The notes below the pieces were generated by a model that ran no database searches, was not told the origin of the DNA, and saw only the letters and a list, made by a program, of their open reading frames with translations. From contig VZSF01003931.1 of assembly GCA_013398295.1 (NCBI GenBank), forward strand, positions 435,211 to 499,210: 64,000 bases of DNA. Direction: 5' to 3'. Positions 36,246 through 48,634 of the stretch are shown piece by piece. The stretch is from Chionis minor (taxonomy: Eukaryota; Chordata; Aves; Charadriiformes; Chionididae). Numbering within the stretch: the stretch's first letter is position 1; every line of letters starts with the position of its first letter. Made by a program: the position numbers and the translations under genes.

Positions 36246-39200
36246 TGGTTTAATACAGTTGTGTAAAAAAATATAGTTAAATGAAGTGTATCAAAGATGT
36301 TGTTGGGTGTTGAAAGCAGATGGCAGCAGTGTTTTGCTCATCCCATACATTTATATGCTAGTGCACGGTTATTTATCTAATGGGATGTCAGCACCTTTCA
36401 CCACAAGCAGAAACTCTGGTGTCTGAAATAAGGAGTTAAGGTATTGGATCAAGGCTTGGTACCAGCAAGAATGAGGTCATTTTAGAAAGTGTATCATGGT
36501 ACATTATGCTTTGTTCTTTCTAATTTCCATCAAAATAGGAATTTTAACACTCTGAGAATTGGCAAATCATTTCATTTCAACATTTAGGAATTTTTTACCT
36601 TAACAGCAGCTTTAACGATGGAATTTTTTTTACAGAACTGATAGGGAATCTTTCCCAGGGAGTTGACAGGACAAGAAAGGTACCTTTACTGGTGCTGGAC
36701 ATTGCATAGTGTTGCACCCAACTAAAAAGCTCTGACAGAAAGAGGAGCATTGTTCAAGATGGTGCCAACACACCTCAGTGTCATGACAGCTACTGAGCGG
36801 GAATTGAGACCTGCTGAATCCACGGTGTGCTTCCCAGTGTTCATAGGTTCAGTGACATGGCACAAAGGCAACCAAATATGTTCAGCACAGCACTTGCAGC
36901 GCTCGTAGCTCAGGCTCTGTTCAGCTTTGAAGTCGCTTCTGAATCCAAGCTCTCTGTGTATAACTTGTTCTGGTGTCCCTGCAACCATCATACAGTTAAC
37001 CTTCAATAGCGTGGACTCTGTTTTCAAAAGCTTTCTTTTCCTTATGCAAATATTCATCTTACTTTATCCCTCTCCAAAGTTCAGAAAGCTTTGCAGTCTT
37101 CTAGGACCACATTCATAATATTCTGGAGAGCATGGCCAGGCAGTTACTTTACAGTTAAAGTAAATCTCATATGGAAGGGCCTGCTTCTTCATTTTGACAG
37201 TGGTTAGTTCAGATACCAAACTCCACGCTACAGATATCTGAAACAGGTGATATGAATTCTAGATTGGAGACAATATTTGCTAAAAAGGAAAATTCTCCAA
37301 AACAGCTGTTTTTGTAAACCACAGAATAAACTGAACTATAAAAATCCTATTAGATGAGTATAGCTTAATACCTGCTTGGTTTTTGTAAACTATTATAATT
37401 TGCCGTTCCTTGGCTGGACATGGTAGAAAAAGGTGTTTTACTGCATGCTCCTGCTTCAACATATTACCAAGCAGACATTTAGTTTTGTTGTATAAATCTC
37501 TCCTTGAACATTCCACAGTTTTCTGCAGCAGAAAAGATACAAAGAGTTTAATTTTGACTATTCTTCACTGCTTCCCCTAGTAATCCTCATTACAGAGTGT
37601 GGAGTCTAGCTACAGCTATATGACAGGAAATCAACTGAAACCTCAGGAGAACTGAAGAATTAGAGAAAAACATTTAGGTAGGAAAGCTCAGTTACTCACT
37701 GACAAGGAAGAAGAGTCTGTGTATGGATTGGAAAGAAGAGGTTGCGTATGGGTTGGAACAAAACCTGGGAGACAGAGTCATAGTGAGTTCATTCAGTACA
37801 ATTTGTTGATTCTATTGAGGGAGCAGGTGACTGTTCATGGAGCATGGCCGACCAAATCAGCTGAGCTACTGCTTTTTCTGGAAAAGAGTCGCAAGGCTCT
37901 CCAAAGGCACTGTCTCAATACATTGCTTTCAGTGCCTTGATGTATTAGGGAGATGCTTTTGACATGATTTAGTTGGAAGACACATATTTTGGCTAGCTTT
38001 GTGGTAAAATTTAGAGGCTAGGGCCTAATAGTAATGTAGCGAGCATGGAATGAGGTGGATGGAGTCAGTGGTTAAGAACAAGGAAGGGAAGGAAAGCAGA
38101 AGACATAGTGCTGAGGGTGACGCCAACAAGCAGTTAGCTCTGACAGAAGCCTTTAAGGAAACCTATTATTAATCCGCAGTGCTATTTCCAGCACAAAGAA
38201 ATGCAGTCTGTTTCGAGGATCAAGATATGCCAACTTCTGTGCTAGAATTAAAAAAATACACCGCAAAATCAGTTGACTGTAACTTTATGTGCTTGTGAGA
38301 CTTCACAAACTACCAAAACCCATGTACCGTCCCTAGTTAGGTAGCAGGAGCTGAGAAAGCCAGGTGTAAGTACTACTCAGAGAAATGCAGTTTGCAGTGT
38401 ATTGTGAATTTTCATCATCAGCCATAAAGTTGTGAACCATGAGTATAAGTGAACATGTACCTAGGCTTTTTCTGCTGTTGGAAATGAAACAACAAGGCAT
38501 TTTACCACAGGGATGCTGGTACAAAGCACAGTGTCCTTAGGCATTCTCAGCGGTACGCTGAATGGGGAAGAATAATGTATTTGTTGGAAATATTTCCCAG
38601 TCCACATTTCAGGGGTAGAATTAGCGCTGTACTTCCTTTACATATAAATATAGTTTGCTGAAGGAAGAGATTTTTTAGTGGGAATGACTGTCATCACTAT
38701 CCTGCTGGGTTTTTTATTTACCCGTAACTTTCATGCCAGCCATGGCTTACAAACAAAGCGAGATAAGTTCTCCTGTGAATAGGATTGAGACAATAGAGCT
38801 GCACTGGTGGTGGTGTCCCCATGTCATCTCTGATCTCAATATCAGGAAAACAGCTATGATCACATCTACATTTACATTAACATTCGTCTACAGCTGTTGG
38901 ATTATCTGTCCTACTTGTATCTACCACATAGCAGATCCTCTACTGGCAGGAACAAAACAATTCACATGAACGCACTTAAAGTTGATAATTTTACGTACAG
39001 GTAATAGAAAAAGTTGTTTTAAATTATTGCTAGCTTTGGAAAAGCTGATCTCATCACCACTGTGTATTAAACACCTCTGAAGCTCAGATGTCTAATTTTT
39101 GGACCGGAATTTAAAAAATAATAATAATAAAAAGACTCTGTCTCTGCTTTCCAGGTTCTTCTATTTCTGCTAAGTTACTTTTATTATTGCAAAGGGCTTG

Positions 39201-41879
39201 TTAGCTTCATACATTATTGTCTCTGAGGTCCCAACAGAAGCGGGTACTGCTTTCAGTCAAAAGACAAGATTCCTGTAAAAGATTTTAGAACATACAGGGG
39301 CACGTTCTGATGGCTTTCAGTAATCTAGTGCACTGGCAAAGGTGATAGTCAAAAGAGAACAGTGAATCTCAGAAACAGGTCATACAATGCTATTTTTGAC
39401 ATCACTATTAAAGCATAAATATGGGGCTCATATGATGGAAGTCTGCTTGAGACTTGGTAAATAACTGAGTGGTGAACCACAGATACCCTTGGAACATCCC
39501 TCAGTACTGCTATCACTATTTCCAGTCTCTGATTCAGTTTTCTCTGAGTTAAGAAAGGCATTTTTAAACTTAGCCAAGCTGAGGTTTTTTAATGAAAACA
39601 CACAGTGCATTCATATCTAATTTGTGGACAGAATTTGCTGATGCCCATGCTCTTTATTTGCTTTGTAAGCTCTTCTTTTACCACTAAGAACTTAGGCTTT
39701 TTCTGAGGTATGGAAAGCTTCATCACTAACTGCATAAAACCTTGCTACAGGAGGGCTTCTGAACCAACAAGATATAATACCATATCTACGAGTTGTTGAT
39801 TTTTAAATTACATTATATTTTCCCATCTGTTTTTTCATCATTTAGATTTTAAGACTGAGTTCCGATACAGGGAAATTAATGTTAAAGCAAGTACAAGGGC
39901 ACACCATTAGTAAATATAATAAAGTATTTTAATTAAAGTGCTAACATAGGAATTAATGAGCAGTAAGACTATGAAGAATTTGTAATCATTTGTTATTGAA
40001 GTAATAATATGATTATGAGAATTCTAAGTCTATGCAGTTTTTCTAAACCTCATTGCTTTGCCTAACCTTTGCTTATGTTTATTTGCAAACCAAAGTGCAA
40101 GCAATGATTCACAGGCAGTGTGCTTCTTTCTAGGATGACATTTAGTGTTAATAAACTAAAGTTTTATACACAGCACTCAAATAGAGAACTATTTATCTCT
40201 CTTATTAGAACCGAAACCAGTAAGAGAAAATCAAAACAAAACAAAACCCAAACAAACAAACAGGAAAAAAACCCAGGAACTGAAAACTCAAGCAATTTGA
40301 ACTTCTACAGCTTCTTTGTTGTAATTTTTTGGAGGGCAGAGGAGCAGGTAGCTGCCCTCTCTGCTCCTACAGAAGTACTGACAATCCCACTGATTTTTCT
40401 TCCTGAAAGCCGTTGACAGTGTTGTGTAGTCCATGCTAGACAAAAAAGGCTTACGTGTGGTTAGTCAGGCAGCCAGGCTATGTTCGCTTATGCGGTGATC
40501 CCAACGTATTTTCAAAGGATGCTGTCCTTGAAGGCAGTGCCCCTGGAGTTCTCGTGAATAAACTGGGATGGGCACATGCACAGAAATGCCGCTTTCCCAG
40601 ACTCACCTCTGTATCCTGCATGCACGTTGGCAAATTAAATTAAAAGCCCTGTCACATTAGTCTTGAGTGAAAAGTGTGAGAAAATATATATACACACACA
40701 CGGACATAGTTTAATAATAACTAAAAGGAAAAGGTCAAGAATATTGGATTGTTCAGTGATCCAACTAATCTCTGAGCATTGCTAACAGCACTTGTGTCAC
40801 TCAAAAATTGAAAAGGTACAGTGTAACCTGCATTTCTCTCTGACCCTGTGAGCCAATCAGCTGAAGTATTGCTAGCCAGTTTCTTTCATGTGTGCTTGAT
40901 TCTTCTTTTATCCAGTCAATGGTTTACCTCAATAATTTCTTAAAGATGTGAATTCTTAGGTGGGACAAAAAAAATTGCTACTAACAGATTTCAGTTTGTG
41001 CTGAAATTTTATGCCAGCAGAATTTGAAGCTGGCATCCAAAATAATCACTGGAGTTTGGAAAGGAAAAGGATAGTTTTATCTGGCTATTTTAATCTCCCC
41101 TAAATATAGACTCTTAAGTGGCATTCTAGTTTCAGAACATTTGGAAAAGATTTAATCTTCCTCCCAGTCTTTTCAATCAGGAAACATAAACTGGATGACA
41201 TAGCTTTATTTCATTTCTTCAGAATGTCCAAACGCAGAGACACTAATGACAGCCCATAATAGTTGAGATTGTATTGAAGGTCTTTGCTGTTCCCGCAAAC
41301 TGGATGATGACGCTAGTTTTTATACCTAAATATTCAGCAGTTTCTTTTTAAAGTACCATTTTGCATCTGAATTCCTTTTGCTCCTCATGTGAAGGTTTCA
41401 GGATTACAGTGAGTTGTCTCAGTGTTTCAGTTTTTTTTAAAAAATTGTATTTCTGAACAATCTGCAGTGAATTAGGAAATCTGAATGTTACTCCTTTCAG
41501 TATAGTGTGGCATAAATCCATCTGGTAATATTTCATAACATTTTGACTTCTGTGAAAGCAATCAGATATATTTTGGAGAGAATGTTTGGGTTTTTTCTGA
41601 AATACCTTTAAGACTACCATATGAATAACCCCATGGTTTAACCATGTAATCTTTTTCTGGAATGAACTGCAGGGCAGATAAGCAAAATACTTCAAGTGGG
41701 TTATTTTAAAACCTTTGTATAAATACCTTTCTTAACATAAAATGTGTTTTTCATTAAGAATAGCTGTGGTGTATATAGTGGTCTGTGTTGCTCTCCTTGT
41801 TTAACAGGTGGACATGGAGTTACTCGGTGGGTTCACGGAGGTGTCGTAGGACAGAAATACTGTGTTCAGTTTGCCTGTG

Positions 41880-42480
41880 TGTACCACCATGGGGTGCGGC
41901 GGGTAACGGGCCTTAGCGCCGTCTGAAAACAGAGCTGTGTATTTTCCCAATAGTCTCGCGCTGGTGAGGAGTGTTGAGGAAGGATTAGGGTCTGTGATAA
42001 TGATGATGATGAGGGTATGAGCCTCGTCGAATGGTGAAATTGCTTCCCTGGAGGTCCCGCTGCCCTTTGCCAGGGAGGGATGCCACGGCCAGCAGGGCAG
42101 GGGCTTCGCCAGCAAGGACGCCGTCCCGCAGGGCCTGGTGGTGGCAGCGGGGGTGTCTGGGCAGGTCCATGGTGGGCAGTCAGAGGACTAGCGGGGCCCA
42201 CGGCACGCTGGACTGCGCCATGGCGGGAGCTGTGGTTGTGGCAGGCCAAAAGGCAGCCTCTCCGCTCAATGGCAGCTCCCGCCGCGGGGCCTCGGCCCTG
42301 GCGAGGGCCGCGCTGTCCGTGTGGCCCAAAGGAAGGGGCCGCCCTGGGCTGGGATGTCTTGGAGCCGGCCCGGAGTGCTGGCAGCCCGGCCTCCCACCGC
42401 GGGGGTTATAATTACTGCCATAACCCTCTCCGTCACCGACACTGCGGGGCAGGACCAGGGCTGGCCTTTCCTCTAAAGAG
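41880..42480. promoter_or_regulatory. Isolated intronic CpG island
   Basis: Base composition jumps from AT-rich intron to strongly GC-rich sequence carrying about 40 CpG dinucleotides in 600 bases by eye, then falls back sharply after about 42480. It resembles no repeat I know, and the overlapping ORFs on both strands are a by-product of few AT-rich stop codons. CpG islands commonly mark promoters, so an internal CNTN1 promoter or a noncoding transcript start is possible. The nearest coding exon starts 560 bases downstream. No TATA box or first exon can be assigned from sequence alone. Confidence 0.6.
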
Positions 42481-43042
42481 CTCTGACTCCTGTTGAACGT
42501 TACTGTTTCTTCACAACCGCTGCATTTTAGCATCTCTTTGGTGCATCGTTATTTGGGCTGTGATTGCAGCCTCTCTGCAGTAAAAACCTGTGTACAGCTT
42601 GTAAAGGAAAAGCCAAACAGTATCCTGCGCTATTAGTAGGACTCCGTGACATTATCATGCTAATGGACACAAAAAAGCAAGTAATGGTAGGGAGGAATCA
42701 TCTGACTGATGTTTATGAAAAAATTCTTGACTAAGATGTTATAGTTCAGATACAGGCTTCAAATAGTAAAAGGGCAGTGTTGGCTCGTGAAAAATATATT
42801 TCCTAAGAGCTCTGTTTTTTTATTGTCTGGTAAAGAGCAGCACCTCCTCAGGCAACAGGGGAGACTTTCAACAGCTGGAATATAAATCAGATGTATCTTT
42901 GAGGGTGATCCATGCTTGAAGTAAGCACTTACTCTTTGGAACTAACAACCGGTGTGTATCAGTTGGAAAGGATGTGTAGATAGATATCACATAGCTGTAC
43001 AGGGATGTTTACCACCTTCACCAAGTGCTATTTTTGTGACAG

Positions 43043-43163
43043 ATTAAATCCAACGGAGAGCTGCTCATTAAAAACGTCCAGCTGCGGCACGCGGGGAGGT
43101 ACACCTGCACTGCTCAGACCATTGTTGACAACTCCTCAGCTTCGGCTGACCTCGTGGTGAGAG
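43043..43163 (+). CDS. CNTN1: CNTN1 exon, Ig domain 6 second half
   Basis: Residues 529-569. Acceptor TTGTGACAG ends at 43042 and donor GTAAGC begins at 43164. Phase 0 in, phase 1 out. It reads [40 protein letters not shown], with the second Ig6 cysteine and an N-S-S sequon. By hand count it is about 54% GC with seven CpGs, GC-richer than the other exons look, and lies just downstream of the CpG island. Confidence 0.97.
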
Positions 43164-46100
43164 GTAAGCTTCTCCAGGTGAAATACAAATGCGGCTGGTT
43201 TTCACCTAGACAAGCAGAGAGTTTCTGTTTGTTTAGGATATGTTATTTCTCATCAAGAAATGGGAGAAATTAGAATGAGATGTGCCTGTACGTGCAAAAT
43301 CCCTAAAGTTTACTTAGAGTACTGATTCTATTCCAGACACTTAGAGGTCTAACTAAGCATGTGTTTTCCTGAAAATCATTTTTTTTTTTATTTTTTCCTT
43401 ATATTGAATTAATTTTTAGAGAGTTTAATTTGGTGTTCATTAGTAAAAATAGATTTTCAGTATCATTTCAATGTACCCACTGAATGCCATTTTTAAGAGA
43501 CCACTTCTGTTTTCTCCTAAAGCTTTATGGATTAAATTATTGTGTGTAATACTAGGCTTACATTAAAAGGTTTCCTAGTTTTCAAATGACAGAAACCGGG
43601 ACGTTTGGGGTTAAGGCTGTCACTCCATTGTTAACTGGTTCATGTCTGTTCAGTGTTACTTTAGTCTCAAAACACTGTGCTTGCTCATACAGTACATACC
43701 CTACAAGATCTGGTACAATGCATGGTTTCAATAAGCTGAGTTAATTCATGTCCTTTGGGCATTTTACTCTGTTTTATGCTTCCAGGTATAACACGTTCTG
43801 AAATGCTAGTGCTCTGGCATGCTGACAATTCAAAGCAGACACTTGGGGCTGCATTGCTGTCATGTTTTGCCCCATATTCCAGTTATACCATAGAGCTGGG
43901 TAGCAGCTGAAGTATAGCTTGTGCCTTGATTCTGAGTTTCTGTCATCTGAGGATGTTGTGGACTTGAATCTTTCTGTATTTAATTTTCACTGGGTATTAA
44001 CAGCCAGTGAAACGTCATCAGCTTTGGGTGAAATGTCAAAGCAAATACCATAAGTCATGAAACTGCTGAATACATTTGCAAAGAAAAAGAGAAGGATCTG
44101 TTTGTGTGTCTTGGTATTACATAAGCAATTCCTTTTAAAAATAAAAGAGATGAGGTGCCTTATCAAGCTTCTGATTCTCCTTCCAACCCAGTAATTACAA
44201 TTAGAATCATTGCTCTGAGGTTATGTTGTAGAAGAAATTAGCATTCATTTTATGCTCAACATTCAGGTTTTAATATGATGAACGCAGTTCTGATTAGTCC
44301 TCAGGAATTCTCACTACCATTTTTGTCAGTGGAAGACTCAGCATTTTGCAGGGGCAAGGTTAAATATCTGATGAAATATGCCAAAGGTGGCATTATAGTT
44401 TCACTGCATTGGTAGGAGGAGGCAACAGCAAAGTAGGAAAACACAGAGCTGGGTTCCAGAGCATCTTAGCGACAAAGTAGCAAAGGATATGACCCAGCAA
44501 TGTGTGCTCACAGCCAGGAAGGCCAACCACATCCTGGGCTGCATCAAAAGCAGCGTGGCCAGGAGGTCAAGGGAAGTGGTTCTGCCCCTCTGCTCTGCCG
44601 TCGTGAGACCCCACCTGGAGTACTGTGTCCAGCTCTGAAGTCCCCAGAGGACCTCTTGGAGCAGGTCCAGAGGAGGGCCACGAAGATGATCGGAGGGCTG
44701 GAGCACCTCTGCTATGAGGACAGGCTGAGAGAGTTGGGGTTGTTCAACTGGAGAAGAGAAGGCTCCAGGGAGACCTTGTAGCAGCCTTCCAGTATCTGAA
44801 AGGGGCCTGCAGGAAAGATAGGGAGGGACTCTTTATCAGCAAGTGTAATAATAGGACAAGCAGTAATGGTTTTAAAATGAGAGAGGTAGATTTAGATTAG
44901 ATATTAGGAAGAAATTTTTCACTCTGAGTGTGGTGAAGCTCTGGGGTGGGTTGCCCAGGGAAGTTGTGGATGCCCCATCCCTGGAAGTGTTCAGGCCAGG
45001 TTGGATGAGGTTTTGAGCGACCTAGTCTTGTTGGAGGTGTCCTTGCCCATGGCAGGTGGGGTTGGACCTAGATGATCTGTAAGGTCCCTTCCGACCCAAA
45101 CCACTCTATGATTCTATGATTCTATAATCACTGTTCATGCCGCACACAAAGATATTTTGTGTGTCCACGAAACAATTTAACAGTCCATATTATGTGATCT
45201 TAGAGTGTTAAAGGTGCTGTTGTGTTCAGAATTGCTTGTGATGTTAGTACACTGAAGATTGCCAGGCCCCTGGGTGCACCAGCAGGCATTAATGGCCCTG
45301 ACCAGCCCCAGCCAGGACACCCACCCGTGCAACTGCCCGAAGGCACGAGGGCCCCGTTAAAATCAATTCTGGACCTTCATCCCTGACTGGAGCTATGTTA
45401 TAGACATGCCTGCTTCCAGCTCTGTCTCTAGCCCTGCCGCCTGGATGGGCCTCAGGCCTGTGCTGTAGGTAGCTTGTGTCCCGGATGGACTGCTTGGATA
45501 TATGCAGTAGCCTGTCACCTGGAGGCACCTGATTCATTGCTTGTGGTACCTAGGCTTGCCATATCAGCTCACAGCTCTGCCCAGTACTGTCAGACCCTGC
45601 AGGACTGTGCCCCTTGTTGAAGGAACTACTAATATGGGGGTCACTCGTGAGCCCTGGCTCAGCTTTCCTGAGGGAGCAGCTGGCCCTTGGTGTTTCCTGA
45701 CGCATACCATTTTCAGAAACTTCGATAGTGAGGTGAGAAGCTGTAGGAGATATATCCTAAAGAATGAAGGAATGAAAGATCTTGGGACTGATGAACCTTT
45801 CCATACCCTCCAGCTTGAGGGCTTCTGAAGTGAACAGTCTTGCAGGAGAATGGGTCTCACGCCATATCTACCTGAGTCCTTGGGGTACCAAATACGCACA
45901 TTACCAGGGTGGAGAGTTGACTTACAACCCTCATCTTAAAAATCAGCTGGTAGCAACAACTACTTTGTGCATCCTCTGTGAAGATTAAGAGGCTGTTTCC
46001 ACGTGCTATGATGTATTTAGTCGTTACCTTGAAAGGGAAGTCCAAGGACAGCTAATTAGTTTTCAATGCCAAGATTTGAATTTTAATAGAAGTTGGTTAT

Positions 46101-48475
46101 GAGCAATCCAGTAGTCAACTGATGTACGTTTTTCCAAGGATACTAAATGGGAACTATTGTTGGATCTTAGGAGAAGAAACAATGAGCAATGTAATTGTCA
46201 AAGTCATAGGCAGTAGCCCAATGGATGGTTCAGAGTAGTCATGCTTATGTTTTTTTAAGCAACAGTATATATATTCTTTCAGGAACCAGTCTAAATTTGA
46301 ATGCTTTTGGAGTAGGGAGTGGAGTTGCTTGCTTATTAGAAGGATAAATTAATTGAAATAGAGGATCAAAAATATATGGTAGTGTATTTCTTTGATTCAG
46401 TTAATTTCATTTGGTTCCTTTTGCTCAGATTTATGGAGAAAATAAAGAGCTCAAGAACTGACGATACATTTGGCACACAGTGTGTTTAGATTTGATTTAG
46501 AAATCTCGTTCCATTCTTTTTGTTGAATTGTTTTTGTTTTCTGCGGTTTCTCTGTAAATACTGCAGAGAAATATATCCTGTTATTTCTTGTTGGCTTTTT
46601 TTTAATATGTTCTGGGACTTGTTCAATCAGATTGTTGGATAATTACCTGAATCATGCTGGCATATTATTATCTCTGAATGTGGAATCAGAAAATACTTCT
46701 CAGCAGTTCCAATGCATTGTCTCTGTTTTTTATGGAATAGTTAATATATATCACATAACTGTGCGTCACGTAAAGCAGAAGCATAATAACTGGAACAGTC
46801 AATATGAAAAGAATGATCTGAAGATATCTGTAAGTCAAGTTTCTAAGCAAGTACTAATTAGCACAACTTACAGAACATTGTGGCGTCTTTTACAGATGAA
46901 GGTTCCTATAATCACATATGTGTGCATGTGCATCACTCTTCTGAGCTTTCTAGTCTATGAAAAAATCACCTGTGCTTGCCTCTCTGCACATTTTAGCCTC
47001 TATTCTGGGGATCAAGGTACAGCACAGCAACAATAAAGTTACCCACACAAAGTAGAGGTGTGGAAGTAGCAGTGATTAGAAGAAAAATTTTAAAATTTAA
47101 AAAATGCATTTAGAAAAATGCAAGCATTCACTCCAGCAGTTTTTGTCTGTTATTACTGTTCAGAAATAAACGCGATGCGGTTTGGTGAAGAATTGTGATA
47201 CCATTTATTATGTTTAGTGACACACTTTGGAAAAACAGGCAAGTTTTGGGAACAGAGGCCTGTCTCTTCAGAACGAAGTACAACTAACAAACTTAAAGCC
47301 AAATATGGATTGACAATAATTGCTGTTATTTTAATATGGCTATTTTAAGTAGTTGGTTTGAGCAGAAATAGTATTTAATACTTGAAAAGCATAGAGAAGA
47401 AACTGTGAACTAGTTTAGGACAAGTAACTTCTACCTGTAACAACTGAGCCAGGTGTTGGGAGTATTGCAATGTGCCATCAAACCAACATCTGTATTTAGT
47501 TCATGACTTTTTATATCCACTACAGCTATGAAATTTGAAATAAATCTTTGCAAGTATCTGCCTTTTGAAGAAAAAGAAAATACCCTTTAAAAATTATTTT
47601 ATAGGTCCTTCTTGATGATCAAGACTGAAAGGGCAGATGTGGAATGGTTGGTTTGTGAAAAATCTTTTCCCCTTGACAGCTTAGTGCTTCTGTTTCTTGT
47701 TGGTGGTCTTTGTGGGGTTATTCCGGTGCACAGACGTTTGATTTCACCCATGTAGTTCGCAAGACTGCTTTTAGTTCAGTGGGTATAGTGGATTCCACAT
47801 TTTGGCATGATTTTTGAAATTCTTGTTGTGGGAAGGCTTTTGTTGAACTGTAGAGAAGCATTGCCTAGTTCTGCTTTCACTCAAGTTATATTAGTCTGTA
47901 GGAAGTTTGAATCTGATGTTGGGTTTACCACATTGGGGTAATATGAAGGCCAAGAGAAATGTGAAGACGTCTATAGAAATGTCTTTCAAGGTATGATTTT
48001 TCTCCAATATGAGTTACAAGATTATCCACATCAATTGCAGTCAGGGCCAATACGGCCCTGAAGTGTAAGGCAGAAGTGTAGATTAAAGGTGGGCCACTAC
48101 TAGGGTCATCATTAGGTGAAATTTAGGAAGGAAGATTTTGTGTATTTTTTCTGCCTCCAAGTTCACTGTTGTTTGGAAAAAGATTAGCAGCAGTTTCAAC
48201 GTATCATTATTTCACTTAAGAAAATCTCAATATTACTACTTAGGGAGGAGTCATGGGAGTTTCATTTAGTAGTTGTTACATCCAAAAGCACTTGAATCCC
48301 CTGAATCACTCTGTGGAGTATTAAAATGTACATATACATTTTCACTCTGTTCTTAAGTAGAAAGCAAGACTTGAAAGCCTTGTATCTGATAAATACAAGT
48401 AGGAAAGTTAGTGAAATTTCATTTTCAGAATATTGAATTTGTGAAGTGAACTACCAATTATTTTTTTTTCCTCAG
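43164..48475 (+). other. Intron between Ig6 and FnIII-1 (phase 1)
   Basis: GTAAGC to CCTCAG, 5.3 kb. It holds a sense CR1 fragment (about 44466-45127). A moderately GC-rich segment at about 45265-45700 follows, which I cannot classify. The rest is ordinary AT-rich intron. Confidence 0.9.
44466..45127 (+). mobile_element. CR1 LINE 3' fragment, sense orientation
   Basis: It begins within the ORF2 C-terminal region ([24 protein letters not shown], then [42 protein letters not shown]). The short 3' untranslated end has the AAGGTCCCTTCCGACCCAAA signature and closes with two to three ATTCTATG-type octamers at about 45108-45127. Several frameshifts and an in-frame stop are present. The 5' truncation is severe, leaving only the last 0.66 kb. 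Confidence 0.94.
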
Positions 48476-48634
48476 GTCCTCCAGGCCCTCCTGGAGGTAT
48501 AAGAGTAGAAGAAATTAGAGACACTGCTGTAGCACTTACCTGGAGTCATGGAACAGACAATCATAGCCCTATTTCTAAATATACTATCCAGTCAAAAACC
48601 TTTCTATCTGAAGAGTGGAAGGATGCCAAAACAG
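48476..48634 (+). CDS. CNTN1: CNTN1 exon, FnIII domain 1 first half
   Basis: Residues 569-622. Acceptor TTCCTCAG ends at 48475 and donor GTAAGA begins at 48635. Both edges are phase 1. The Gly/Pro-rich linker GPPGPPGG joins Ig6 to the first FnIII domain. VALTWSHGTDNHSPISKYTI carries the FnIII core tryptophan, followed by LSEEWKDAKT. Confidence 0.97.

Larger units (their letters stand above)
31019..43042 (+). other. Largest intron, Ig6 internal (phase 0), 12 kb
   Basis: GTAAGA to GTGACAG. Mostly AT-rich. It contains a perfect 18-bp doublet (33641-33676), an old sense CR1 fragment (about 35812-36245), a short TA/CA run (40685-40702) and an isolated CpG island (about 41880-42480). No coding exon recognised. 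Confidence 0.9.

Noticed and set aside
41348..41695. 115-codon minus-strand ORF
   Set aside because: No family resemblance and AT-biased composition. Treated as chance.
41866..42533. Several overlapping ORFs of 104-138 codons on both strands
   Set aside because: They lie in the CpG island, where AT-rich stop codons are scarce. The products are low-complexity Ala/Gly/Pro/Arg and overlap in multiple frames, so none is favoured as coding.
46632..47036. 134-codon plus-strand ORF
   Set aside because: AT-biased codons, no recognisable domain and no splice or promoter context. It fits chance in an intron.
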